Under the pieces are notes generated by a model that ran no database searches, was not told the DNA's origin, and worked only from the letters and a program-made list of their open reading frames with translations. Position numbers and translations under genes: made by a program. This document shows positions 37,891-45,058 of a stretch of DNA of 64,000 bases, piece by piece. Source of the stretch: Acidipropionibacterium acidipropionici (GTDB lineage Bacteria > Actinomycetota > Actinomycetes > Propionibacteriales > Propionibacteriaceae). The stretch lies in the NCBI RefSeq assembly GCF_001441165.1, contig NZ_CP013126.1, positions 649,551 to 713,550 of the forward strand, given 5' to 3'. How positions within the stretch are numbered: position 1 is the first letter of the stretch; each line of letters starts with the position of its first letter.

Positions 37891-38886
37891 ATGTCGTGGT
37901 TGGTCACCGGCGGAGCCGGCTACATCGGGTCGCACGTCGTGCGGGCCTTCATCGAGCAGGGCATCACCCCGATCGTGGTCGACGACCTGTCCAGCGGCCA
38001 CCGGGAATTCGTGCCCGACGGCGTCGACTTCGTCGAAGGCCAGGTGCAGGACACCTCGCTGCTGGAGCGGACGATGCGTGAGCACGACGTCGAGGGCGTG
38101 ATGCACATCGCTGGGTACAAGTACGCCGGCGTGTCGGTCGCCCGGCCGCTGCACACCTACAGCCAGAACGTGCAGGGCACCGCGGCGGTGCTGGAGGCGA
38201 TGCAGCGCGTCGGCGTCAGCCGAATCGTGTTCTCCAGCTCGGCGGCCGTCTACGGCACCCCCGACGTCGACCTGGTCACCGAGGACCATCCCACCGCCCC
38301 CGAGTCGCCCTACGGCCAGAGCAAGCTGATCGGCGAGTGGCTGCTGGCCGACCAGGCCCGCGCGCTGGAGCTCACCGACGGTGCCACGCCGCTGCAGCAC
38401 GTCAGCCTGCGCTACTTCAACGTCGTCGGCTCCGGCACCGACGAGGTCTACGACACCAGCCCGCACAACCTGTTCCCGCTGGTCATCGAGGCGCTCATCG
38501 AGGGCCGCACGCCCCGTATCAACGGCACCGACTACCCGACGCCGGACGGCACCTGCGTGCGCGACTACGTCCACGTCGCCGACTTGGCCACCAGCCACGT
38601 CGCCGCCGCGACGGCGATGGCCGAGGGGCGCGAGCTGCGGCCGGTGTACAACCTGGGCAGCGGCGACGGGCTCTCGGTGCGCGAGATCATGGACGCGATG
38701 CAGCGTGGCACCGGCCACACCTTCGAGCCGGTGATCGGCGAGCGCCGCCCCGGCGACCCGGCGCGCATCGTCGCCAACGGGGACGCCGCCGCCCGCGACC
38801 TGGACTGGCGGATGCGCCACTCCATCGACGACATGGTCACCTCGGCGTGGCAGGCGCGCACCGCCCATCCCGACATAAGCGAGTGA
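37891..38886 (+). CDS. galE: UDP-glucose 4-epimerase
   Basis: GalE interconverts UDP-galactose and UDP-glucose in the Leloir pathway with bound NAD. The 331-residue extended short-chain dehydrogenase has the loop TGGAGYIGS (6-14), VVDDLSSGH, HIAGYKYAGVSVARP, SSSAAVYG, and the catalytic Tyr141/Lys145 in YGQSK; then RYFNVVGSG and CVRDYVHVADLA. GAGAAG lies before the ATG. No galK or galT is in the window: the next gene downstream is cut by ISL3 copy B after a few codons. Confidence 0.95.
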   Translation: MSWLVTGGAGYIGSHVVRAFIEQGITPIVVDDLSSGHREFVPDGVDFVEGQVQDTSLLERTMREHDVEGVMHIAGYKYAGVSVARPLHTYSQNVQGTAAVLEAMQRVGVSRIVFSSSAAVYGTPDVDLVTEDHPTAPESPYGQSKLIGEWLLADQARALELTDGATPLQHVSLRYFNVVGSGTDEVYDTSPHNLFPLVIEALIEGRTPRINGTDYPTPDGTCVRDYVHVADLATSHVAAATAMAEGRELRPVYNLGSGDGLSVREIMDAMQRGTGHTFEPVIGERRPGDPARIVANGDAAARDLDWRMRHSIDDMVTSAWQARTAHPDISE

Positions 38887-38991
38887 GACCCGCTGACCAC
38901 GGCACCTGCCTCATCGGGACACGACACGCCTCACCCCACCCGCGATGTCGACCACCCGAACCCGCACCCAGTTGACCAGGAGAAGTACTCA

Positions 38992-39027
38992 GTGGCAGAC
39001 GTTTTCCAACCACCGGGTATCTTAATC
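38992..39027 (+). pseudogene. First 12 codons of a gene cut off by ISL3 copy B
   Basis: An AGGAGAAG site (38978-38985) stands 6 bases before GTG 38992, which starts MADVFQPPGILI. The frame enters the ISL3 terminal repeat at 39028 and stops soon after. The good ribosome-binding site downstream of galE suggests a third or fourth lac/gal gene once began here, but twelve codons are too few to name it. Confidence 0.4.
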
Positions 39028-40264
39028 GGCTCATCACGGATGAGGGTGTAGCTGGGGCGGTGGCCAGGTAGGGGCCGAGGTCTCCCGAGGATGAGAGCTC
39101 CTACACACTCAGCCCGAAAGACCTCGACGTGCACGACGCTACCGTCGGCGGGCGCGCTGATGCGTTCGCCAGCCCCGACCTGACTGCCTTCTGCCGCCTC
39201 GACGAACTCGGCCTCGTTGTCACCGGGCAGCGACTCGAGCCGGATCGTGCCGTATTGGCCTGCCAGGTGGTCGAGCCCGACCAGTGGTGCCGGCGCTGCG
39301 GCTGCGAAGGGAGACCACGTGACACCGTGGTCCGACGGCTTGCCCACGAACCACTGGGCTGGCGGCCAACGACGCCGTTCTGGCCGAGGGTAAGCGGGTG
39401 CTGATCGACGAGGAGCACCGCTTCGAGGGGGTGAAGGTCGTCGGGGTCGATGAGCACGTGTGGCGCCACACCCGTCGCGGCGACAGGTACGTGACCGTGA
39501 TCATCGACCTCACCCCAGTGCGAGATGGCACCGGCCCGGCACGGCTGCTGGACATGGTCGAAGGACGCTCCAAGCAGGCGTTCAAGACCTGGCTGGCCGA
39601 CCGCCCGCAGGAGTGGCGCGACGGCGTGGAGGTGGTCGCGATGGACGGCTTCACCGGGTTCAAGACCGCCGCCGTCGAGGAACTGCCCGACGTGGTGACC
39701 GTGCTAGATCCCTTCCACGTCACGCGCCTCGCTGGCGAGGCGATCGATGAGTGCCGACGGCGAGTTCAGCAGGCCATCTGTGGGCACCGCGGCCGCAAGG
39801 GCGACCCGCTCTATGCCGCCCGCCGGACCCTGTCCACCGGCGCCGACCTGCTCAACGACAAGCAGAAGGACCGACTGGACACCCTGTTCGCCGACGACGC
39901 CCACGTCGAGGTCGAGGTCACCTGGAGCGTCTACCAGCGCATGATCGCCGCCTACCGCCACGAGAACCGGCGCCACGGCCGCGAGCTGATGGCCCGGCTC
40001 ATCGACTCGATCAGCACCGGCGTCCCCAAGGCCCTGGTCGAGATCACCAAGCTCGGCAGGACGCTGAAGAAGCGCGCCGCCGACGTCCTGGCCTACTTCG
40101 ACCGGCCCAGCACCTCCAACGGGCCCACCGAGGCGATCAACGGCAGGCTCGAGCACCTGCGCGGCTCGGCGCTGGGGTTCCGCAACCTGACCAACTACAT
40201 CGCCAGATCCCTGCTCGAGACCGGCGGGTTCAGGCCGCAACTACACCCTCGATTGTGAAGAGCC
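39028..40264 (+). mobile_element. ISL3-family insertion sequence, copy B (internally deleted, 1237 bp)
   Basis: Ends GGCTCATCACGGATGAGGGT (39028) and GGCTCTTCACAATCGAGGGT (complement, from 40264) flank a shortened copy of the element seen at 17713 and 50859. Against copy C it has lost 21 bp in the leader and 199 bp inside the transposase gene, and gained 6 bp (a repeated GTCGAG). Flanking octamers TCTTAATC and ACATTGAT differ. The ends are present, so it might still be moved in trans by copies A or C. Confidence 0.85.
39129..40258 (+). pseudogene. ISL3 transposase of copy B, disrupted by a 199 bp deletion
   Basis: The N-terminal 83 residues match copies A and C (to PLGWRPTT), then the frame is lost. 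The catalytic part resumes at 39398 in another frame (VLIDEEHRFEGVKVVGVDEHVWRH) and continues to the normal C-terminus. The deletion joined two GCC-AACGACG-like sequences and removed the second zinc pair and the helix-turn-helix, so DNA binding is lost. The first and second catalytic Asp and the Glu segment remain. A duplicated Val-Glu pair (VEVEVTW) marks the 6 bp insertion. Confidence 0.9.
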
Positions 40265-40340
40265 ACATTGATCATCTGCCGATGTGCGCGCGTTGCTGCG
40301 CACGGCCTCAGCACACTCTGAGTGTCGTTCTGTGGGCGCA

Positions 40341-41824
40341 TTCAACTGGTCGGCGCAACACCTTGATGTGAGAGGTGTGGAGGATGGCTACCAAGCATTG
40401 GAGCATGAGGACTGGCGATGTCCCCGAGGGGTTGCGGCGTCAGTGGCGAGCGGACAGGGCCTTGCGGCCGGCGATGTTCTCTCCGGGCAGGCCGCAACCG
40501 TCTCGGACGGTGCAGCGTGACTTCTGGCGTCTCATTGCGACGGGGATCTCAACGGCGGAGGCCGCGCTCGTGGTGGGTGTGTCGATCCCGGTGGCCTCGC
40601 GGTGGTTCCGCCACGCTGGCGGCATGCCACCGATCAGTCTGGTCGAACCCAGTGGGCGATATCTCAGCTTCGCCGAGCGTGAGGAGATCGCCATCCTGAA
40701 GGCCCAGGGCAAGGGGGTTCGCACCATCGCCCAGGCTCTGGGCCGTGATCCGGGCACGATCAGTCGTGAGCTGCGCCGCAACGCCGCTACCCGAGGCGGG
40801 AAACTCGAATACCGAGCCATGGTCGCCCAGTGGAAAGCCCACGAGGCCGCCAAGAGGCCCAAAGAAGCGAAGATGGTGACCAACCCGCGGCTGCGTGACT
40901 ACGTCCAGGACCGGCTCGCCGGCAAGGTCACCCACCCTGACGGCCGCACCGTCAACGGCCCAGACACGCCAGTCTGGAAAGGGTTGAACAAGCCTCACCG
41001 GGCCGACCGTCGCTGGTCGAAGGCCTGGAGCCCGGAGGAGATCAGCCGCCGCCTGCGCATCGAGTTCGGTGATGATGAGTCCATGCGGATCAGTCACGAG
41101 GCGATCTACCAGTCACTGTTCATCGAGGGCCGCGGGGCGCTGAAGCGGGACCTGGTGACCTGTCTGCGCACCGGCAGGGCTCTGCGCTCGCCGCGTGAGC
41201 GTTCGCGGAACAAGCCCCATGGCCATGTCACCGCCGATGTCGTGATCAGCGAACGGCCCGCGGAGGCCGCGGATCGGGCTGTTCCCGGCCACTGGGAAGG
41301 CGACCTGATCATCGGCACCGGCCGCTCCGCGATCGGCACCTTGGTCGAACGCCACAGCCGCGCCACGATCCTGGTCCATCTGCCTCGCTTGGAGGGCTGG
41401 GGCCAGACGCCGCCGGTCAAGAACGGCCCCTCGCTGGGCGGTTACGGTGCGGTCGCGATGAACACCGCGCTCGCCGCGTCGATCACCGCTCTGCCGCAGC
41501 AGCTGCGCAAGACCATCACCTGGGACCGCGGCAAGGAACTATCCGCTCACGCCACCTTCGCCCTGGAGACCGGCACGAAGGTCTACTTCGCTGACCCCCA
41601 CAGCCCATGGCAGCGGCCCAGCAACGAGAACACCAACGGGCTGCTGCGTCAGTACTTCCCCAAGGGCACCGACCTGTTTCGCTGGACAGCAGAAGATCTG
41701 GAAGCCGTGGCCCACACCCTAAACAACCGCCCCCGCAAGACCCTCGGCTGGAGAACACCGGCCGAGGTCTTCGAAGAGCAACTACAATCCTTGGAAGAAG
41801 CCGGTGTTGCGACGACCGGTTGAA
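40341..41824 (+). mobile_element. IS30-family insertion sequence
   Basis: Terminal repeats TTCAACTGGTCGGCGCAACA (40341) and TTCAACCGGTCGTCGCAACA (complement, from 41824) match at 20 of 22 bases including the final CC. They enclose one intact transposase gene. It sits 76 bp from the end of ISL3 copy B. No short target duplication was recognised. Confidence 0.85.
40384..41823 (+). CDS. IS30-family transposase
   Basis: A 479-residue IS30 transposase with an N-terminal helix-turn-helix (ATGISTAEAALVVGVSIPVASRWF), a second one typical of the family (LSFAEREEIAILKAQGKGVRTIAQALGRDPGTISRELRRN), and the DDE core: GHWEGDLIIGTGRSAIGTLVERHSR (first Asp), TITWDRGKELSAH (second Asp) and PWQRPSNENTNGLLRQYFPKGTD (Glu). 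The C-terminal LNNRPRKTLGWRTPAEVF is also standard. An ATG at 40375 is an alternative start. The gene appears intact. Confidence 0.93.
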   Translation: MATKHWSMRTGDVPEGLRRQWRADRALRPAMFSPGRPQPSRTVQRDFWRLIATGISTAEAALVVGVSIPVASRWFRHAGGMPPISLVEPSGRYLSFAEREEIAILKAQGKGVRTIAQALGRDPGTISRELRRNAATRGGKLEYRAMVAQWKAHEAAKRPKEAKMVTNPRLRDYVQDRLAGKVTHPDGRTVNGPDTPVWKGLNKPHRADRRWSKAWSPEEISRRLRIEFGDDESMRISHEAIYQSLFIEGRGALKRDLVTCLRTGRALRSPRERSRNKPHGHVTADVVISERPAEAADRAVPGHWEGDLIIGTGRSAIGTLVERHSRATILVHLPRLEGWGQTPPVKNGPSLGGYGAVAMNTALAASITALPQQLRKTITWDRGKELSAHATFALETGTKVYFADPHSPWQRPSNENTNGLLRQYFPKGTDLFRWTAEDLEAVAHTLNNRPRKTLGWRTPAEVFEEQLQSLEEAGVATTG

Positions 41825-41972
41825 CCTGCCGTGGCTCCGACCAGCAGAGCGATGTCAGCAGTTGGCTTTCCATCTCAGCGGTACCGCTGGAAGGATGCCC
41901 ACCGGCAAATCCCGCACCTCGTGGATTGCGAGCGTTGCGAGCGAGAGCGTGCCTACGCGAAGGAGAATTGTG

Positions 41973-43328
41973 ATGGACGTTGACCTGCTGGTGATCGGCT
42001 GGGGCAAGGCAGGCAAGACCCTGGCGGGGCGCTTCGCGGCCGCCGGCAAGACCGTGGCGCTGGTGGAGCGCTCGCCCGAGATGTACGGCGGCACCTGCAT
42101 CAACATCGCCTGCGTGCCGACCAAGGACCTCGTCGTCTCGGCCGAGGAGCGTCGCGACTCCGACGACCCGCAGGAGTTCTTCCGCACCGCCGTCGCCGGC
42201 CGCGACGCGCTGATCGGCACGCTCAACGCCGCGAACCACCAGATGCTGGAGAAGCCGGGCGTCACCCTGGTGGACGGCACCGCCCGGTTCACCGGCCCGC
42301 GGACGGTCGTCGTCGACACCGCCGAGGGCCAGGTGGAGCTCACCGGCGAGACCGTGGTGATCGGCACCGGTGCGACCTCGCGCCGCGTCGACCTGCCCGG
42401 CTTCGACTCACCGCGGGTGTTCGACTCGACCACCATCCAGCACATCGACCCGCTGCCCGAACGGCTGGTGATCGTGGGCGGCGGCTTCATTGGGCTGGAG
42501 TTCGCTAGCATGTTCACCCACTTCGGCTCCAAGGTCACCATCCTCGACCGCGGCGAGGAGTTCCTTCCCCGCGTCGACCGGGACGTGGCCGAGGCCGTGA
42601 GGCAGACCCTGCTCGACATGGGCGTCACCATCGAGCAGGGCGTCCGGCCCACGTCGCTGGACGACGACGGCACACACGCCGTGGTGCACACCACCAAGGG
42701 CGATTTCGCGGCCGAGGCCGTGCTGGTGGCCGCCGGACGCGTGCCGGTCACCGGCGAGCTGGGCCTGGAGGCCGCCCGCATCGAGGTGGACGAGCGGGGC
42801 TTCGTCGTCGTGGACGACCAGCTGCAGACCAGCGTCCCCGGTGTGTACGCGGTGGGCGACGTCAACGGCGGCCCGCAGTTCACCTACATCTCGCTGGACG
42901 ACAACCGCATCGTGTGGGACGCGGTGATGGGCCAGGGCACGCGCCGCCGCAGCGACCGCGTGGCGGTGCCGAACACCACCTTCATCACCCCGCCGCTGTC
43001 GATGGTGGGCATGGACGAGACCCAGGCCCGCAAGTCCGGCCGCAACGTCCTGATGGCGAAGAAGGAGGTGGCGAAGATCGCCGCCATGCCCCGGCCGAAG
43101 ATCGTCGGCGAGACCCACGGCCTGTTCAAGCTGTTCGTCGACGCCGACAGCCAAGAAATCCTCGGCGCGACGATCTTCTCCATCGACTCCCAGGAGCTGG
43201 TCAACATGGTCGCCCTGGCCATCCGGCTGGGCGCCAAGGTCTCCGACCTGCGCGACGGGATCTGGACCCACCCGTCCAGCACCGAGGCCTTCAACGAGGT
43301 GCTCGGCACCCTGGAGCCATTGGCCTGA
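41973..43328 (+). CDS. RclA-like flavoprotein disulfide reductase
   Basis: A 451-residue class I pyridine nucleotide-disulfide oxidoreductase: FAD loop LLVIGWGKAGKTLAGRFA, redox pair Cys42/Cys47 in GGTCINIACVPTK, NAD(P) loop LVIVGGGFIGLEFASMF, the FAD strand TSVPGVYAVGDVNGGPQFTYIS, and the dimerisation-domain segment DGIWTHPSSTEAFNEVL. The G-T-C-I-N-I-x-C-x-P-T-K form is characteristic of RclA, the hypothiocyanous-acid/reactive-chlorine resistance reductase; mycothione and mercuric reductases are less likely. AGGAG lies 7 bases before the ATG. It stands alone between IS30 and an IS3 element and is followed by a strong terminator. A stress-defence role is inferred. Confidence 0.85.
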   Translation: MDVDLLVIGWGKAGKTLAGRFAAAGKTVALVERSPEMYGGTCINIACVPTKDLVVSAEERRDSDDPQEFFRTAVAGRDALIGTLNAANHQMLEKPGVTLVDGTARFTGPRTVVVDTAEGQVELTGETVVIGTGATSRRVDLPGFDSPRVFDSTTIQHIDPLPERLVIVGGGFIGLEFASMFTHFGSKVTILDRGEEFLPRVDRDVAEAVRQTLLDMGVTIEQGVRPTSLDDDGTHAVVHTTKGDFAAEAVLVAAGRVPVTGELGLEAARIEVDERGFVVVDDQLQTSVPGVYAVGDVNGGPQFTYISLDDNRIVWDAVMGQGTRRRSDRVAVPNTTFITPPLSMVGMDETQARKSGRNVLMAKKEVAKIAAMPRPKIVGETHGLFKLFVDADSQEILGATIFSIDSQELVNMVALAIRLGAKVSDLRDGIWTHPSSTEAFNEVLGTLEPLA

Positions 43329-43342
43329 CCGCTCAGGCACGA

Positions 43343-43377
43343 GTACGCCCTCCGACCCGATGGGTCGGAGGGCGTAC
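43343..43377. terminator. Terminator after the RclA-like gene
   Basis: Two perfect 16-base arms (GTACGCCCTCCGACCC, 43343-43358, and its complement, 43362-43377) around the loop GAT, 14 bp after the stop codon. Confidence 0.85.
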
Positions 43378-43500
43378 TGCTTCGACGGGGGCGGTCGGGC
43401 CCGGCGTCCGGCCCCGCCGCCGACGCAGGCACCGCATGTCTTGGAGGCTGACCGACCCGCCCCGGGAATAGACCCTGCCGGATCGTGGTTCGAATAGGTG

Positions 43501-43515
43501 TACCCTGTAGGGGTA
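43501..43515. promoter_or_regulatory. CsoR-like palindrome
   Basis: TACCCTGTAGGGGTA is an inverted repeat (TACCC / GGGTA core) of the type bound by copper-sensing CsoR-family repressors. It lies in the gene-free stretch 43378-43540 next to a methyltransferase remnant. No copper gene remains in the window, so the match may be fortuitous or a scar of a lost operon. Confidence 0.35.
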
Positions 43516-43537
43516 TGCATCGCAAGATGGCTCGGTT

Positions 43538-43654
43538 CGAGGCGTCCGTGCTGTCGTCGATGCCATCGCCGCTAATCCCGACCTGACCGCCACTGTGCTC
43601 CAAACTGTCGGCGTAAAGGGATGGGACGGGTTCATCCTCGTCCGCAGAGGCTAG
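43538..43654 (+). pseudogene. SAM-dependent O-methyltransferase, C-terminal remnant
   Basis: The last 38 codons before the TAG at 43652 read RGVRAVVDAIAANPDLTATV then LQTVGVKGWDGFILVRRG. The T-A-T-x-L-Q-T-V-G-x-K-G-W-D-G-F ending is that of class I O-methyltransferases (YrrM-like). Nothing upstream in this frame continues the family, so the gene was cut. The 350 bp between the RclA-like gene and the IS3 element contain only the terminator, the palindrome and this fragment. Confidence 0.6.
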
Positions 43655-43716
43655 AGCGGAACGGGCGGGCTACCCGCGATTGGGGTTACCCGCAAGTTTC
43701 GGACGGTTGGATTGGT

Positions 43717-44625
43717 TCAGGCGGCCCGTGTCAGGGCTGCCGCGTGTTGGGCTTCGAACTCGACTGGGGTCTGGTAGCCGATCGCTGAGTTGAGGCGCTT
43801 CGTGTTGTAGAAGTCGTGGATCCACTCCTCCACGCCCTGAATGGCCTGCTGGGGGGTGTCCCACTCGTAGCGGTCGTAGAACTCAGCCTTCAACACGGAC
43901 CACTGGGATTCGATCATCGCATTGTCCCAGCACACCCCGGTGCGTCCCATTGACTGGTCGAGGTGGAGTTCCCGGCAGCACTCATACATCTGCTCGGAGG
44001 TGAATTGCGTGCCACGGTCGGAATGGATGATCACTTTCCTGGGCGCGTTCGGGCGAAGAATGCGAGCCCGGCGCAACGCCTCCTCCACGAGGTCCGTCGT
44101 CATGGTCGTCGACATAACGGTTGCGATGACCTTCCGGGAGCAAGCGTCCTTGATGGCGCACAGGTACACCCACCCGGCCCGCGTCCTCAGGTAGGTGATG
44201 TCGGTGACCCACACGCGATCCACCTGCCCCGTGTCCCAGTGTCGCTTGACCCGGTCAGGGATCGAATGCGTGCGCGTCCCCGGTATCGTCGTCACCGGAC
44301 GGAACCGGCGCGGGCTGATGCCCGCAAGGCCCTGACGGCGCATCGAGGCCGCCACCGTCTTGCGATCCACCACCACCCCCTCACGGCGAAGCTGGGCGCA
44401 CACACGCAGGTACCCGTACGTGCTTCGGGAGTCCACCCATATGCGGCGCACCGCCTCATCCAGGCGCCGACGCGCCCGGAGGCTGGGGAGAAGATGATCC
44501 CCATCCCGCTGCTGGGCCGCAACCCACGCGTAGTACCCGGAAGTGGACACTTTCAACAGGCGGGCCATCCGGGCAATCGGGTACCGAGCCTTCTCCGCCT
44601 GCATCAGCGTGTACTTCTCACTCAC
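43717..44625 (-). CDS. IS3-family transposase OrfB
   Basis: A 302-residue catalytic subunit: the N-terminal HTH_21-type segment YPIARMARLLKVSTSGYYAW, RRIWVDSRSTYGYLRV, and an rve-type DDE core with VDRVWVTDITYLRTRAGWVYL (first Asp), KVIIHSDRGTQFTSEQM (second Asp) and NAMIESQWSVLKAEF (Glu), ending FYNTKRLNSAIGYQTPVEFEA. The start overlaps the orfA stop by four bases. In IS3 elements the two are joined by programmed -1 frameshifting to make the active transposase. Confidence 0.93.
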   Translation of the reverse strand: MSEKYTLMQAEKARYPIARMARLLKVSTSGYYAWVAAQQRDGDHLLPSLRARRRLDEAVRRIWVDSRSTYGYLRVCAQLRREGVVVDRKTVAASMRRQGLAGISPRRFRPVTTIPGTRTHSIPDRVKRHWDTGQVDRVWVTDITYLRTRAGWVYLCAIKDACSRKVIATVMSTTMTTDLVEEALRRARILRPNAPRKVIIHSDRGTQFTSEQMYECCRELHLDQSMGRTGVCWDNAMIESQWSVLKAEFYDRYEWDTPQQAIQGVEEWIHDFYNTKRLNSAIGYQTPVEFEAQHAAALTRAA

Positions 44626-44927
44626 TGATGCTTCGCAGCGAAGAAGGCCGCTGCTTTTCCCAAGAACTCGTTGTCCATCCGCAGGTCCGCGTTCTCCTTG
44701 CGGAGCCGCTTCAACTCCTCGCGTTCATCCGGACTCAACGTGCTCGGCGTCATGGTCTCCTTCTCTGCCTTCACCCACCTGCCCAACAGTTGGGGACCCA
44801 GCCCCAGCTCCTGGGAGACCTCGGCGATCGTGCGACCCGAGTCGATCACCATCCTCGCCGCCTCATGGCGGTACTGGGCCGTGAACTTGCGACGCTGCCT
44901 CCGCGTCTTCTCGTTCCCCGTGCTCAT
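44622..44927 (-). CDS. IS3-family OrfA (helix-turn-helix subunit)
   Basis: A 101-residue protein with the HTH_Tnp_1 motif (RRKFTAQYRHEAARMVIDSGRTIAEVSQELGLGPQLLGRWVKAEKE) and a C-terminal leucine-zipper-like heptad segment (LSPDEREELKRLRKENADLRMDNEFLGKAAAFF). The start ATG 44927 was chosen because it begins the family sequence. An upstream in-frame extension of 28 residues is not conserved in type. Confidence 0.9.
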   Translation of the reverse strand: MSTGNEKTRRQRRKFTAQYRHEAARMVIDSGRTIAEVSQELGLGPQLLGRWVKAEKETMTPSTLSPDEREELKRLRKENADLRMDNEFLGKAAAFFAAKHQ

Positions 44928-45058
44928 GACAACACCTTCCCCCAGGGCCACCAGGCCCCGCCACATCAGGTGTCCGAAAAACCAGGGTAGGCCCACTGCT
45001 GCGTTACCCATCTATAACAGCCGATCCTGTCTGGTCACGATCATTAGTTCAGAAGAGG

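Larger units (their letters stand above)
43681..44995 (-). mobile_element. IS3-family insertion sequence (intact)
   Basis: Ends TGGGGTTACCCGCAAGTTTC (43681) and TGGGCCTACCCTGGTTTTTC (complement, from 44995) are imperfect inverted repeats that both continue into GGAC. They enclose overlapping orfA and orfB. The three-base flanks GAT and CTG differ, so no target duplication is seen. Confidence 0.85.

Noticed and set aside
41825-41972. Short frames between IS30 and the RclA-like gene
   Set aside because: They have no start with a ribosome-binding site and no recognisable family. This is probably leader DNA.
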